A stretch of 64,000 nt of DNA from Bacteroidota bacterium (lineage in GTDB: Bacteria > Bacteroidota > Bacteroidia > Bacteroidales > Prolixibacteraceae), in contig JAHEYT010000045.1 of the NCBI GenBank assembly GCA_023251455.1, positions 1 to 64,000 of the forward strand. The letters are read 5' to 3'. The notes below the pieces were generated by a model that had not been told where the DNA came from, searched no databases, and saw nothing but the letters and a program-made list of their open reading frames with translations. Every line of letters begins with the position of its first letter. Positions within the stretch are counted from its first letter, which is position 1. This document shows, in pieces, positions 29,900 to 40,729 of this stretch. Position numbers and translations under genes: made by a program.

Positions 29900-32422
29900 C
29901 TATTTCTTTTGTAGTGTAGATAAAATCTTAATTTTTATCTTTTCAGTCTTCTTGTCAAAACCTACGGAAATGGTATCTCCTTCAACAACAGAAGCTCTGA
30001 TAATAACTTCAGCCATTTCGTCTTCCAGATATTTTTGAATCGCCCGTTTCAATGGTCTTGCTCCAAATTGTGGATCATACCCTTTCTCAGCAATGAAATC
30101 TTTAGCTGCTGTGGATATTTTTAGCTTGTAATTTAGTGAGTTAACACGTTCATACAACCCCTTTAATTCAATATCAATAATCTGATGGATATGTTCCTTG
30201 TTCAATGCATTAAACATGATTACATCATCAATACGATTTAGGAATTCGGGAGCAAAAGCTTTCTTTAGGGCTTTTTCAATAATATATTTTGAGTTTTCGC
30301 CATCATCAACATTTTTATTCTGGGTGGTAAATCCTACTCCACGACCGAACTCTGATAATTGGCGCGAACCAATGTTAGAAGTCATTATAATTATGGTATT
30401 CTTAAAGTCAATACTGCGCCCCAAACTGTCAGTCAAACGTCCTTCGTCTAAAACCTGAAGTAATAAGTGGAAAACGTCCGGATGAGCTTTTTCAATTTCA
30501 TCCAAAAGAACAACGCAATAAGGTTTTCTCCGCACTTTTTCAGTTAGCTGTCCGCCTTCTTCATAACCTACATATCCCGGAGGTGCACCGACCAACCTGG
30601 AAACTGAAAATTTCTCCATGTATTCACTCATATCAACTCTGATTAGAGAATCGATACTATCAAATAAATATCTTGCTAATACTTTGGCCAATTGAGTTTT
30701 ACCAACTCCGGTAGGTCCAAGGAAAACAAATGAACCAATCGGTTTATTTGGGTCTTTAAGTCCAGCACGGTTTCGTTGGATAGCTTTAACAATCTTAACG
30801 ATAGCATCATCCTGACCAACAACACTGCCTTTAATCATCTTGCCCATGTCCATCAATCGTTTTCCTTCAGCCTGGGCAATGCGTTGAATTGGCACTCCTG
30901 ACATCATAGAAACCACTTCTGCAACCTTTTCTTCAGTTACTGTTTCGCGATGGCTAACAAGTTCCTTTTCCCAATCTTCTTTTTCCTGTTCAAGCAACTG
31001 CAAAAGGCTTTTTTCCTTATCGCGGTGATTGGCAGCTAATTCAAAATTTTGACTTTTAACCGCTTTAATTTTTTCCTCTTTGGTTTTTTCAATCTTCTCT
31101 TCCAGTTTTACAATTCGATCCGGAACATTGATGTTCGAAATGTGTACACGAGAACCTGATTCGTCGAGAGCATCAATCGCTTTGTCAGGTAAAAAGCGGT
31201 CAGGAATATACCTGGCTGTCAATTTAACACAAGCTTCAATTGCTTCAGGAGTATAAATTACATTGTGATGATCTTCATATCTGGATTTAATATTATTCAG
31301 AATTTCAATTGTCTCATCAACAGAAGTCGGCTCAACCATTATTTTCTGAAATCTTCTTTCCAAAGCACCATCTTTTTCAATCTGCTGGCGGTATTCGTCG
31401 AGGGTAGTAGCTCCAATACATTGAATTTCGCCACGTGCCAAGGCAGGTTTTAGCATATTTGCAGCATCAAGCGAGCCTGTTGCACCTCCGGCACCAACAA
31501 TGGTATGAATTTCGTCGATAAAAAGAATAACATTGCTGACTTTAGATAATTCGTTCAGAATAGCCTTCATCCGTTCCTCAAACTGCCCACGGTATTTGGT
31601 TCCGGCAACAATAGAGGCGATATCCAAGCTTACCACTCGTTTGTCAAAAAGTATTCTTGATACTTTTTTCTGAACTATTCGCAATGCAAGTCCCTCTGCA
31701 ATAGCCGATTTACCAACACCTGGCTCGCCAATCAGAATCGGATTATTTTTCTTTCGTCTTGATAATATTTGAGCCAATCGTTCAATTTCCTTTTCCCGAC
31801 CAACAATCGGATCCAGATTATTTTCTTCAGCTGCTTTGGTAATGTCAACACCAAAATTATCAAGCACCGGGGTGTCTGATTTTGGATTAACTGGCTTTTT
31901 GGCAGAAGATGATGAAGAGGAACCTCCAGCTGATTTTGAGAAACTATCATCATCCGAATCTTCATCATCAAAGTCAGATTTTGCTTCCGGATTTTTATAA
32001 TCTTCCAATCTAGATTTCAAGATGTAATAATTTATATGGTATTCGCTAAGAATGTTACTGATCATGCTATCCTTATCCTTAATTAATGCAAGAAGCAGAT
32101 GACCTGTATTAATAGTCGGGCTGTTGAATGCCCGTGCTTCCAAATAAACAAGCTTTAACGCTTTTTCGGCTGATTTCAATAATTGCACAGAGGCCTGTGA
32201 ATCAATATCCTTGCCAGTCCTTAGTTTTTCTTCGATCGATTGTTTTATTTCGGACAAATTGACACTAAGATTAGTGAGAATCTCAATCGCTACGCCTTCT
32301 CCATCTCTAAGGATTCCGAGGAAAATATGTTCTAATCCAATGCTCTCATTTCCTAGTCGGATAGCTTCCTCCCGGCTGTATGAAAGAACATCTTTAATTC
32401 GTGGTGAAAATTGTGAATCCAT
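29900..32422 (-). CDS. clpC: ATP-dependent Clp protease ATP-binding subunit ClpC
   Basis: An 840-aa HSP100 unfoldase. A Clp_N repeat domain ~1-140 ([36 protein letters not shown]); an acidic/Ser-rich linker; AAA-1 with [15 protein letters not shown]; a middle coiled coil with a UVR-like motif ([18 protein letters not shown]); AAA-2 with [15 protein letters not shown]; a C-terminal D2-small domain. It feeds substrates to ClpP (not in the window). The ATG at 32422 ([13 protein letters not shown]) aligns with family starts, so it is preferred over 32452. Convergent with the PP2C gene. Confidence 0.97.
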   Translation of the reverse strand: MDSQFSPRIKDVLSYSREEAIRLGNESIGLEHIFLGILRDGEGVAIEILTNLSVNLSEIKQSIEEKLRTGKDIDSQASVQLLKSAEKALKLVYLEARAFNSPTINTGHLLLALIKDKDSMISNILSEYHINYYILKSRLEDYKNPEAKSDFDDEDSDDDSFSKSAGGSSSSSSAKKPVNPKSDTPVLDNFGVDITKAAEENNLDPIVGREKEIERLAQILSRRKKNNPILIGEPGVGKSAIAEGLALRIVQKKVSRILFDKRVVSLDIASIVAGTKYRGQFEERMKAILNELSKVSNVILFIDEIHTIVGAGGATGSLDAANMLKPALARGEIQCIGATTLDEYRQQIEKDGALERRFQKIMVEPTSVDETIEILNNIKSRYEDHHNVIYTPEAIEACVKLTARYIPDRFLPDKAIDALDESGSRVHISNINVPDRIVKLEEKIEKTKEEKIKAVKSQNFELAANHRDKEKSLLQLLEQEKEDWEKELVSHRETVTEEKVAEVVSMMSGVPIQRIAQAEGKRLMDMGKMIKGSVVGQDDAIVKIVKAIQRNRAGLKDPNKPIGSFVFLGPTGVGKTQLAKVLARYLFDSIDSLIRVDMSEYMEKFSVSRLVGAPPGYVGYEEGGQLTEKVRRKPYCVVLLDEIEKAHPDVFHLLLQVLDEGRLTDSLGRSIDFKNTIIIMTSNIGSRQLSEFGRGVGFTTQNKNVDDGENSKYIIEKALKKAFAPEFLNRIDDVIMFNALNKEHIHQIIDIELKGLYERVNSLNYKLKISTAAKDFIAEKGYDPQFGARPLKRAIQKYLEDEMAEVIIRASVVEGDTISVGFDKKTEKIKIKILSTLQKK

Positions 32423-32623
32423 ATGCTTCGTCACATTAATAAAGTTACGCATTCAAAATAACAAAAAGTATTCCTAAAAGTTGGTGTTGTCATACTCAAT
32501 ATCATTTTCTTTATTCAAAAATACGCAATTAAAGTAAAGCATCACTTATAATTTGTTGATTTTACGAACATTACAATGTTAAAATCTTATTCTTAATTTA
32601 CCCACGAAAAGCGCAATAATCGC

Positions 32624-32652
32624 TTGATTCATAAAGTATTTTTGTATTTTTG
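32624..32652 (+). promoter_or_regulatory. gyrA promoter
   Basis: A -33 TTG at 32624-32626 and a -7 TATTTTTG (TAnnTTTG) at 32645-32652, 18 bp apart: the standard Bacteroidota arrangement. Transcription would start about 38 bp before the ATG. Confidence 0.65.
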
Positions 32653-32696
32653 TCAATCAAAATTTTTTAAGCAAAAATCATTTAGAGGAGGAGTAA

Positions 32697-35222
32697 ATGT
32701 CTGAAGGCGAAAAAATTATCAAGATTAATATTGAAGAGCAAATGAAATCTGCTTACATCGATTATTCGATGTCAGTTATTGTTTCGAGGGCACTTCCGGA
32801 TGTAAGAGATGGTTTAAAGCCTGTACATCGTCGCGTTTTATTTGGAATGAGTGAATTGGGAACCTTTTCGAATAAGGCATATAAAAAATCAGCGAGGATT
32901 GTTGGGGAAGTATTGGGTAAGTTTCACCCTCATGGTGATTCATCGGTGTATTTTACCATGGTTCGTATGGCCCAGGATTGGTCGTTGCGTTATCCGCTAG
33001 TCGATGGACAGGGTAACTTTGGATCAGTTGATGGTGATAGCCCGGCCGCTATGCGTTATACCGAGGCCAGATTATCAAAAATAGCAGAAGAAACACTTGC
33101 TGATTTGGAAAAAAATACGGTAGATTTTCAACCTAACTTTGACGAGTCGTTGAAAGAACCTACGGTTTTACCTACCCGTATTCCCAATCTGTTAGTTAAT
33201 GGAGCTTCTGGTATTGCAGTTGGGATGGCAACAAATATGCCTCCCCACAATTTGTCTGACACCATTGATGCTATCATTGCCTACATCGAGAATCCGGAAA
33301 TTGATATTCAGGATTTAATTCCGATTATTAAAGCTCCTGATTTTCCTACTGGAGGTATAATTTATGGATATAGAGGTGTTCAGGAGGCATTTGAAACTGG
33401 ACGAGGCCGTATTGTTATCAGGGGAAAAGCTCACATCGAAGTAACTCCGAATGGACGCGAAAAGATTGTCGTTACAGAAATTCCATACATGGTAAATATA
33501 GCAGAACTTATTATAAAGACTGCCGAGTTGATCAATGAAAAGAAGATTGAAGGAATTTCTAATGTGAACGATGAATCAGACCGCGAAGGAATGCGTATCG
33601 TTTTTGATATCAAACGAGATGAGATTTCGAATGTTGTTCTGAATAAATTGTACAAATACACTCAGCTACAGAATAGTTTCAGTGTAAACAATATTGCCTT
33701 GGTAAATGGCAGACCTAAAATGCTTAACCTGAAAGATTTAATTCATTATTTTGTTGAACACCGCCATGACGTAGTCATCCGGAGAACACAATTCGAATTG
33801 GATCAGGCAGAAAAGCGTGCCCATATTTTAGAAGGATTAATTATTGCCAGTGATAATATAGAGGAAGTAATCGCCATTATCCGTGCTGCAAAAAATCCGG
33901 ATGAAGCAAGAATGAACCTGATGGAACGGTTTAGCTTATCTGATATTCAATCCAGAGCAATTGTTGAAATGCGTTTACGTCAGTTGACAGGTCTGGAACA
34001 AGATAAATTACATGCTGAGTACGAGGAAATACTGAAACAAATTGAATATTTGAGAAGTGTTCTTGCCGACATTAATTTGCGCATGGAAATAATTAAGAAT
34101 GAGCTTATTGAGATTAAAGCAAAATATGGTGATGGCCGTAAAACGGAGATTGTACCTAATGCTGAAGAGTTCAATCCAGAAGATTTTTATGCCGATGAAG
34201 AAATGGTAATTACTATTTCTCATTTGGGATATTTGAAACGTACTCCATTAACTGATTTTAAAACTCAGGGTAGGGGTGGAATTGGCTCAAAAGGCAGCAC
34301 AACACGTGATTCGGACTTCCTTGAGCATATGTTCAATGCTTCAATGCACAATACTTTACTTTTGTTTTCAGAAAAAGGTAAATGTTTTTGGCTGAAAGTT
34401 TATGAAATACCCGAAGGAACAAAGACTTCCAAAGGAAGGGCTATTCAGAACGTGATTAATATTGAACAGGATGATAAAATTTTGGCCTATATTAATGTAA
34501 ACAACCTGACCGATCCGGAATATATCAATAACAACTATATTATTCTTTGTACCAAGAAAGGTATCATTAAGAAAACTTCGCTTGAAGCTTATTCGCGCCC
34601 AAGACAAAATGGGGTAAATGCAATTACCATCAGGGAAGACGATCAACTTTTTGAAGCAAGAATGACCAATGGAAGTCATCACATCATGATGGCTGTTCGT
34701 TCAGGCAAAGCGGTTCGTTTTGAGGATAGTAGCGTTCGACCAATCGGAAGGACAGCTTCCGGAGTTCGCGGGATAACCCTTGGGCACGAACTAGATGAAG
34801 TAGTTGGCATGGTTTGTGTTGAAAACGAAAATGAAGATATTTTAGTTGTTTCTGAAAATGGTTATGGAAAACGCTCAAAAATTGGCGACTACCGATTGAC
34901 CAACCGAGGTGGAAAAGGTGTTAAAACCATTAATGTCACTGAAAAAACTGGTCAGGTAATTTCGATTAAAAGTGTTAACGATACAACCGACTTGATGATT
35001 ATTACACAATCAGGGCTTACGATCAGAATGTCGATTTCAGCACTTAGGATTTTGGGAAGAACAGCACAAGGTGTTCGTTTGATAAATCTTAAAGAAGGAG
35101 ATCAAATTGCATCAATAACCATTGTTCCAACATCAGAAGATGTAGATGAAGTTCCTGAAATTTTGGATGAAAACATAGAATTATCTGATGATAATACTAA
35201 TCCTTCTCAACCAGAAGAATAA
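32697..35222 (+). CDS. gyrA: DNA gyrase subunit A
   Basis: An 841-aa protein. The breakage-reunion domain is at ~1-500 with the catalytic tyrosine in [10 protein letters not shown]. The C-terminal beta-pinwheel contains a modified GyrA box (QGRGGIG) and an acidic tail ([12 protein letters not shown]...). The strong ribosome site GAGGAGGAG at 32685-32693 is unusual in this phylum and fixes the start. In the quinolone-binding helix ([17 protein letters not shown]) the serine equivalent to E. coli Ser83 is kept, but the place of Asp87 is Phe; this may be lineage-typical. GyrA pairs with GyrB, not in the window, to supercoil DNA. Confidence 0.98.
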   Translation: MSEGEKIIKINIEEQMKSAYIDYSMSVIVSRALPDVRDGLKPVHRRVLFGMSELGTFSNKAYKKSARIVGEVLGKFHPHGDSSVYFTMVRMAQDWSLRYPLVDGQGNFGSVDGDSPAAMRYTEARLSKIAEETLADLEKNTVDFQPNFDESLKEPTVLPTRIPNLLVNGASGIAVGMATNMPPHNLSDTIDAIIAYIENPEIDIQDLIPIIKAPDFPTGGIIYGYRGVQEAFETGRGRIVIRGKAHIEVTPNGREKIVVTEIPYMVNIAELIIKTAELINEKKIEGISNVNDESDREGMRIVFDIKRDEISNVVLNKLYKYTQLQNSFSVNNIALVNGRPKMLNLKDLIHYFVEHRHDVVIRRTQFELDQAEKRAHILEGLIIASDNIEEVIAIIRAAKNPDEARMNLMERFSLSDIQSRAIVEMRLRQLTGLEQDKLHAEYEEILKQIEYLRSVLADINLRMEIIKNELIEIKAKYGDGRKTEIVPNAEEFNPEDFYADEEMVITISHLGYLKRTPLTDFKTQGRGGIGSKGSTTRDSDFLEHMFNASMHNTLLLFSEKGKCFWLKVYEIPEGTKTSKGRAIQNVINIEQDDKILAYINVNNLTDPEYINNNYIILCTKKGIIKKTSLEAYSRPRQNGVNAITIREDDQLFEARMTNGSHHIMMAVRSGKAVRFEDSSVRPIGRTASGVRGITLGHELDEVVGMVCVENENEDILVVSENGYGKRSKIGDYRLTNRGGKGVKTINVTEKTGQVISIKSVNDTTDLMIITQSGLTIRMSISALRILGRTAQGVRLINLKEGDQIASITIVPTSEDVDEVPEILDENIELSDDNTNPSQPEE

Positions 35223-35280
35223 AGAATAATTTTAATCTTTTAATTTAATATAATAGCGTAACAACAAACTTTTTATCACA

Positions 35281-36462
35281 ATGAAGAGAACGACAATTTT
35301 ATTTGTTTTACTTTTTGCCATATCAAGCGTATTCGCTCAGAAAGGCAAAGTAACCAGTGCTTTAAGTTATAAAGAAGCTGGTAAGCTCGACAAGGCAGTT
35401 GAAGCAATAGAAGAAACTATTGATGCTACAAACCCGAAAACAGAGGGTTCTGTTACCTGGCCCAGGACTTGGGAAGTACGTGGTGAAATCTACCAGGCTG
35501 TATTTCAATCGAAAGATGAAAACTACAAAAAGCTAAGTAGTGATCCATTAACTGTGGCATATGATTCTTATATGAAAGCCTTACAACTTGACGACAAAGA
35601 TCGTTTTTCAAAGAGCGTAAAGATTAAACTTACTCTTTTGATTGGCGACCTTACAAATCAGGCAGTTGCTGGTTTTAATGAAGAAGCTTATGAAAAAGCA
35701 ATGAAATCTTTTGAACAGATTATGGCCATTGAGCAGACTCCTGTGTATAAAGCAGAAGATCCAAACGCAGTGGATACTGTAATCATTTTTAATGCTGGAT
35801 TGGCTGCATACAATGCTAAGCAATACGACAAAGCTATTGAATATTACAAACAAGCAGCAAAGTATAAATACAATGGTGCAAAAACTTATTCGTTAATAGC
35901 CAACAGTTATTTCCAGAAAAAGGATACTGCAGGTGCATTAAATGTACTTCAGGAAGGTTTAAAAGAGTATTCTGATAACGGAATCCTTTTAGTTGAAGTA
36001 ATTAACGTTTATTTGAATGCTAACAAAATTGATGCTGCGATGAAGTATTTGGACATTGCTATTGCCCAGGATCCAAAAAATGCTTCATATTTCTTTGCTC
36101 AAGGTACATTGTATGATAAACTCCAGAAACCAGAAGAAGCTGCAACCAGTTACCTGAAAGCAATTGAATACAAAGAGGATTATTTTGATGCTTATTATAA
36201 TTTAGGAGCTTTATATTATAATAAAGGTGTAAAACAAGTTGACGTTGCGAATCTTGTTCCAAGCAGCCAGCCTGATAAATATGAAATAGAAAAAGATAAA
36301 GCTGATATTGAGTTCAAAAAAGCAATTCCATATATGGAAAAAGCTCATGAAATTAATCCAACAGACAAGTTTACTTTAGAATCTTTAAAGACATTATATT
36401 ATCGTTTAAAGATGTTAGACAAACATGCTGAGGTTATCGAAAAAATGAAAAGCATTCAATAA
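35281..36462 (+). CDS. Exported tetratricopeptide-repeat protein
   Basis: A 393-aa protein with a signal peptide (TILFVLLFAISSVFAQ). At least four TPR units follow, clearest at AGLAAYNAKQYDKAIEYYKQAAKY, IANSYFQKKDTAGALNVLQEGLKEY, YFFAQGTLYDKLQKPEEAATSYLKAI and YYNLGALYYNKG. It probably acts as a periplasmic scaffold. It follows gyrA by 58 bp, so read-through is likely, and ends at a clear terminator. Its partner is unknown. Confidence 0.9.
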   Translation: MKRTTILFVLLFAISSVFAQKGKVTSALSYKEAGKLDKAVEAIEETIDATNPKTEGSVTWPRTWEVRGEIYQAVFQSKDENYKKLSSDPLTVAYDSYMKALQLDDKDRFSKSVKIKLTLLIGDLTNQAVAGFNEEAYEKAMKSFEQIMAIEQTPVYKAEDPNAVDTVIIFNAGLAAYNAKQYDKAIEYYKQAAKYKYNGAKTYSLIANSYFQKKDTAGALNVLQEGLKEYSDNGILLVEVINVYLNANKIDAAMKYLDIAIAQDPKNASYFFAQGTLYDKLQKPEEAATSYLKAIEYKEDYFDAYYNLGALYYNKGVKQVDVANLVPSSQPDKYEIEKDKADIEFKKAIPYMEKAHEINPTDKFTLESLKTLYYRLKMLDKHAEVIEKMKSIQ

Positions 36463-36473
36463 TCTATAATTTT

Positions 36474-36501
36474 AAAGAAGGAGTTTTTGCTCCTTCTTTT
36501 T
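36474..36501 (+). terminator. Terminator of the TPR gene
   Basis: AAAGAAGGAG (36474-36483) pairs with CTCCTTCTTT (36490-36499), followed by T residues. Confidence 0.88.
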
Positions 36502-36716
36502 AGTTGTATAAAAATAACATAATATTAATTCTAAGACAAACATATGAATTTTGTTCTTGATGAATATTATCATAATTAAGTCGAAATCCTTAGCCTGCTT
36601 TTAGGCTTTTTGAGTTGGGTCTACAAATATTGAATTCTAATAAACAGTGTAATTTCTCAACTATAGACTAAATAACTTTAAGGTATTTGTAAGAAAATGA
36701 GTAAAAGGAATTTGTT

Positions 36717-36935
36717 CAATACTTTAAAAGTAATACCAGTATTGCCCGCTTACCATTTAATATTTTCATAAAATCAGAGACTGATATCCTGGGAGGAATC
36801 GAGCAAACTAGATGAACATGATCCACCAAATGCATTAAGCTCCAGAACCTCAACTTCCATATAATAGAATTTGTGTTGGTTACATTTGTAATTCATATCA
36901 AGAAATATAATTCTAACAGTCATATCATTAGTAAC
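36717..36935 (-). pseudogene. IS200/IS605-family transposase (TnpA, Y1) relic
   Basis: On the minus strand one frame gives MNYKCNQHKFYYMEVEVLELN. After a +1 shift at ~36838 the next frame gives HLVDHVHLVCSIPPRISVSD, then FMKILNGKRAILVLL and a stop. D-H-V-H-L is the HUH metal-binding motif of TnpA, and C-S-I-P-P-R-I-S-V-S-D-F-M is its usual continuation. The N-terminal part and the region holding the catalytic Tyr are missing or unreadable. The copy is therefore dead. The surrounding 36504-37090 stretch has no intact gene; a short AGCCT/AGGCT hairpin at 36592-36607 could be a remnant of an element end. Confidence 0.8.
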
Positions 36936-37090
36936 TTACGTGTATTTACATATGTCAACAGTGTCTTTTTCCTGTTAATAATTTACAAATCATGATATTC
37001 ATATTTCAGTGTTTTCCTACGCTTTCCGGGTATTTATGTCAATATTAAGCTGAACAAATTGTTTCGGCATATGACCTAACTTAAACGAAA

Positions 37091-37129
37091 ACGATGATAT
37101 ACCATTTGTAATTTTTGGTATATCATCGT
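37091..37129 (-). terminator. Perfect 14-bp hairpin behind the 59-aa gene
   Basis: ACGATGATATACCA (37091-37104), 11-nt loop, exact complement (37116-37129). On the minus strand it is followed by TTTTCGTTT, 48 bp after the stop of the 59-aa gene, so a terminator is likely. Confidence 0.7.
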
Positions 37130-37176
37130 AGAATCTAAAAATCTTGTGCTCTATTTTCCGAATCACAAGATAATCT

Positions 37177-37356
37177 CTAGCTTACTCTCAGAGAATAAAA
37201 CTCTTCGAGGCTCCGGTCGATAATGTCATCAACTTCTGTCAGAACTTTAGATTTTGGCTTAAATCTAAACGCTTTGTCATCTTCTTGCTTCTGTCTTAAA
37301 ACTTCACGAAGAAGATACATTGTTTTAATCATCTTTTTCAATCTGTCTTCCATCAT
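37177..37356 (-). CDS. Overlooked 59-aa hypothetical protein
   Basis: An open frame MMEDRLKKMIKTMYLLREVL, then a charged middle (RQKQEDDKAFRFKPKSK) and a final helix EVDDIIDRSLEEFYSLR. It is strongly amphipathic and well balanced in charge, with good codon usage, its own terminator and an isolated position. It is just under a 60-residue cut-off, which would explain it being missed. The start may be either of two adjacent ATG codons (37356 or 37353). The family was not recognised. Confidence 0.65.
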   Translation of the reverse strand: MMEDRLKKMIKTMYLLREVLRQKQEDDKAFRFKPKSKVLTEVDDIIDRSLEEFYSLRVS

Positions 37357-37444
37357 GGCTTCATTGTTTGTTTACCCAAAGCTATGAAGACCAATCGCCA
37401 AACACAACTGAAGAAGCTTACTATTCCATTAAAAAACAGTTAAT

Positions 37445-37921
37445 TTATTGGTTAAAATCAACGTCTCTCTTAATATAAGTGCTGTAATCCTTCAAAATTG
37501 GCTCATATTCCTGGTGGAAAAGCTTCGATGAAATGATAAAATCTGCAGTTGAACGGTTTGTTGCAGTTGGAATATTATACAATGTTGAAATGCGCAGCAA
37601 AGCTTTAACGTCAACATCATGTGGTTGTGGTTGCATTGGATCCCAGAAAAATATAAGCATATCAACCTTTCCTTCACAAATCAAAGCACCCAATTGCTGA
37701 TCACCACCCAGTGGACCAGATTTTAACCGAGTAATTTCTGGAGGAATGACGTCATTTTCCTGGCATTTTTCAACGAGTTTGGCTTCAACGAGGCTTCCGG
37801 TTGTTCCAGTGCACACAAGGCTGTGGTGAACGAATTCTTTCCAATTCCAAGATACCCATTCAATCATATCTTTCTTGCGATTATCGTGGGCTACAATTGC
37901 TATTACTTTTTTCTTTTTCAT
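37445..37921 (-). CDS. mgsA: Methylglyoxal synthase
   Basis: A 158-aa protein of the standard size. It has AHDNRKKDMIEW, TGTTG (phosphate loop), KSGPLGGDQQLG with the catalytic Asp, FFWDPMQPQPHDVDVKALLR and NRSTADF. It converts glycerone phosphate to methylglyoxal and phosphate, a bypass of lower glycolysis used when phosphorylated sugars build up. It is monocistronic. Confidence 0.97.
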   Translation of the reverse strand: MKKKKVIAIVAHDNRKKDMIEWVSWNWKEFVHHSLVCTGTTGSLVEAKLVEKCQENDVIPPEITRLKSGPLGGDQQLGALICEGKVDMLIFFWDPMQPQPHDVDVKALLRISTLYNIPTATNRSTADFIISSKLFHQEYEPILKDYSTYIKRDVDFNQ

Positions 37922-38080
37922 ATCTCTGCAATTTGTTTTCTACAAGTGTTCAATTTATACAGTAAATCGGTGTGTCTATATACAGCTCCGATAAACTAGT
38001 TGACACAAATATAAACTTATTTATGCCTATCAAGATTGCTTATCTTCCAATTCACAATAATGAATTCCACCCAGATAGCA

Positions 38081-38117
38081 AAAAAATAAGGGCATGATAT
38101 TCATAATCATGTCCTTA
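38081..38117 (-). terminator. Terminator of the flavodoxin/E1/E2 series
   Basis: TAAGGgCATGAT (38087-38098) pairs with ATCATGtCCTTA (38106-38117) with one G-U/mismatch position. On the minus strand it is followed by a T-run of six. Confidence 0.8.
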
Positions 38118-38139
38118 CGCTTAGGTTAAATAATGTTTA

Positions 38140-38649
38140 TCAACTAAACTGCGATTTCAAATCAGTCACCCATTTCTCAATTCGTTCCTTCGATAACCGT
38201 GGCTGAGTCTCCTGATCGAGAAGTAATCCCATAAACTTACCATCAATCAATGCTCTCGAAGATTCATAACTGTAACCTTCAGCAGAAGTAAAACCAACCA
38301 GCTTAGCTCCTCTTTCCTGAACCAACTCACCCATTATTCCAATTGCATCGCCAAAATTTTCAGGGTATTCAATCTGGTTTCCAAGGCCATAAATTGCAAT
38401 TGTTTTACCTTCGAGATTTAAATCTTCCAATGCCGGAACAAACTCGTCCCAATAGTTTGGTAATTCACCATCAAACCAGGTAGGAACACCAAGGATCAGG
38501 TTTGTAAATGAAAGAAACAACTCTTCAGTTAATTCTTCTGCATTCACTTGTACAATATTAAAATCAGGACCAAAAGCTTCTTTGATTTTCTCAGCAGCTT
38601 TGGCTGTTTTTGTTGAATTAAAACTATAAACTATTCCTGTTTTATTCAT
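38140..38649 (-). CDS. Flavodoxin
   Basis: A 169-aa long-chain flavodoxin: first strand GIVYSF, FMN-ring loop GVPTWFDGELPNYWDEFVP, GLGNQIEYPENFGDAIG, and the C-terminal DQETQPRLSKERIEKWV. The phosphate loop is SFNSTKTAK rather than the common S/T-x-T-G-N-T, an unusual variant. Flavodoxins carry single electrons for, among others, pyruvate:flavodoxin oxidoreductase and nitrogen or radical-SAM enzymes. It starts 13 bp after the E1 stop, so it is co-transcribed with the 2-oxoacid dehydrogenase genes. Confidence 0.95.
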   Translation of the reverse strand: MNKTGIVYSFNSTKTAKAAEKIKEAFGPDFNIVQVNAEELTEELFLSFTNLILGVPTWFDGELPNYWDEFVPALEDLNLEGKTIAIYGLGNQIEYPENFGDAIGIMGELVQERGAKLVGFTSAEGYSYESSRALIDGKFMGLLLDQETQPRLSKERIEKWVTDLKSQFS

Positions 38650-38662
38650 GATTTATATGTTT

Positions 38663-40705
38663 TTAGTAGGCCAAAATCTCTTTGGCTGTCGTGTATATCT
38701 TTTCTGTATTTGGTAGTATCATTCGCTCGAATGAACGGTGAAATCCTACTGGTGTGAATGATGATCCAACGCGTTTAACGGGTCCGTCGAGGTATTCAAA
38801 AGCTTCTTCCATGATCATAGAAGTTACTTCGGCACCAAATCCGGAGTGTACTTTATCCTCATGAACGACCATTACTTTTCCGATTCTTTTAACTGAATTC
38901 AGAATTGTTTCTTTATCAAGCGGAATCAACGAACGAAGGTCTATTACTTCAACAGAGGCTCCCTCTTTCGATAGCCGTTCTGCTGCTTCAAGACACATAT
39001 GTGTAGTATTTCCATATGTAATCATCACTAAATCTTCTCCATCACGGCGAATTCTTGCTTTACCAAATGGAACTTCGAAATCATCAGGAATTACGGTGGC
39101 AGCTTTGGGGTCATTGTAAAGCGCTTTTGGTTCCATGAACATGGTCAAACCTTTTGATCTGATGGCAGTTCGTAATAGTCCTGCAGCATCGTCGGCAAAC
39201 GATGGGTACACAATCCGTACTCCCGGAATGGACGTTAAAGCGCCTTCAATATTCTGCGAATGGTATAGACCTCCGCCGATATAACCGCCCGACGCAAGTC
39301 GAATGGTTACATTTGGCGTAAACTTTCCATTGGACCTCCAATAGTCATGACTGGAATCGACGTATTGCTCCATTGCCGGCCAAAAGTAATCGGCAAACTC
39401 AGCGCCTTCAATTACGATACGGATTTTTTCGTCGTATCGCGACATTCCATTTGCAGTTCCTACGATGAAGTCTTCGGCAATCGGGGCATTAAATACCCTT
39501 TTGGGGCCAAATTCCTGCTGCAATCCTTTCGAAACATTAAAGATACCACCCTTATCTTTATTGGCCATATCCTGTCCCCAAATGAAGGTATCCGGATTGA
39601 GCCTGAACTCTGCTTTTATAGTTTCATTTAATGCTGTTATCAATTTTTTCTTTTCACCAGCTTCCTGATGTGTTCCTTCAGGATATTTTTGAGAAATATA
39701 CGGTTCAGGAAGAACAAAGTCCATATAGGTATTCGGATCAGGATCCGGAGCCTTCAATGCTAATTTATGAGCCTCTTTCAGTTCAATTTTAGCCTCATTT
39801 TCGATGGCTTCAAGTTCTTCAGGAGTAAATCGCTCGTAACGAATGAGCATCCGTTTATACTTAAATAAAGGGTCATATTCCTGAACATAGTTTCGTTCAT
39901 CTTCCGACCGGTATAATTCGTGACGGTCAGAATTGGAATGGGAATGAATTCGGATACAGTTTGCCTGAACCATAACGGGCATACCAGTTTCAAGTGCATG
40001 TTTTTTTGCTTCATGCATTGCGTTCATCGAATCAAATACATCTTTCCCGTTACAATGAATAATCCGGAGATTCTTGAACCCGGTGAAATTATTGGCAACT
40101 TTCCGGTTTGCAGTCTGATCTTTCTTGGGAACCGAAATTCCAAAACCATTGTCCTGAATAGTAAAGATTACTGGCAATTTTTCTTTTGAAGCTCCATTGA
40201 TGGCTTCATAAACATATCCTTCAGACAAAGAAGATTCGCCCTGCACACTAATGGCAACAGCCTTTTCGCCGTAATACTTAATCGCACGGGCGACTCCAAC
40301 AGCATGTAAAGTATGATTTCCGGTCAGGGACGAAACGTTGTGGATGTTCCATGCCGGTTTGGCGAAGTGATTTGACATGTGTCGGCCACCGCTGGTTGGA
40401 TCTGTTGCTTTTGAAATTCCATTCAGGATAATTTCTTCAGCCGACATTCCACATGACAAGGCTGTCAGCAAGTCACGATAATATAAAAAGATGTGGTCAA
40501 CTTCTTTCTCAAACGTTTGTCCGATTGCCAACTGAATGCCATCGTGACCAGCATAAGGAGCATGATACGACCAACCGATAGCTTGTTTCAGGTAGTTCGG
40601 AGCTTTTTCATCAATGGCGCGGCCAAGAGTCATTAACCGGAACCATTTTTCAAGTATTTCTTTTGGGGTTGTTTTTACCGAAAATACTTTTGGAACTGTT
40701 GTCAT
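38663..40705 (-). CDS. Fused E1 alpha-beta subunit of a 2-oxoacid dehydrogenase
   Basis: A 680-aa fusion. Residues ~1-320 are E1 alpha (TPP-binding VQGESSLSEGYVYEAINGASKEKLP...QDNGFGISVP; substrate loop RHMSNHF). Residues ~345-680 are E1 beta (ETIKAEFRLNPDTFIWGQDMA, GTANGMSRYDEKI, GGGLYHSQNIEGALTSIPG). It decarboxylates pyruvate or branched-chain 2-oxoacids and passes the acyl group to E2. The fused form is common in Bacteroidota and often annotated as branched-chain. E2 is 24 bp upstream; E3 is not in the window, so it is shared or elsewhere. Confidence 0.95.
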   Translation of the reverse strand: MTTVPKVFSVKTTPKEILEKWFRLMTLGRAIDEKAPNYLKQAIGWSYHAPYAGHDGIQLAIGQTFEKEVDHIFLYYRDLLTALSCGMSAEEIILNGISKATDPTSGGRHMSNHFAKPAWNIHNVSSLTGNHTLHAVGVARAIKYYGEKAVAISVQGESSLSEGYVYEAINGASKEKLPVIFTIQDNGFGISVPKKDQTANRKVANNFTGFKNLRIIHCNGKDVFDSMNAMHEAKKHALETGMPVMVQANCIRIHSHSNSDRHELYRSEDERNYVQEYDPLFKYKRMLIRYERFTPEELEAIENEAKIELKEAHKLALKAPDPDPNTYMDFVLPEPYISQKYPEGTHQEAGEKKKLITALNETIKAEFRLNPDTFIWGQDMANKDKGGIFNVSKGLQQEFGPKRVFNAPIAEDFIVGTANGMSRYDEKIRIVIEGAEFADYFWPAMEQYVDSSHDYWRSNGKFTPNVTIRLASGGYIGGGLYHSQNIEGALTSIPGVRIVYPSFADDAAGLLRTAIRSKGLTMFMEPKALYNDPKAATVIPDDFEVPFGKARIRRDGEDLVMITYGNTTHMCLEAAERLSKEGASVEVIDLRSLIPLDKETILNSVKRIGKVMVVHEDKVHSGFGAEVTSMIMEEAFEYLDGPVKRVGSSFTPVGFHRSFERMILPNTEKIYTTAKEILAY

Positions 40706-40729
40706 ATATCTTATTTTATTTTTTTGAAT

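Noticed and set aside
32840-33000. Acquired quinolone resistance from the Phe at the GyrA Asp87 position
   Set aside because: The serine at the main resistance position is intact and the Phe may be normal for the lineage. Sequence alone cannot show resistance.
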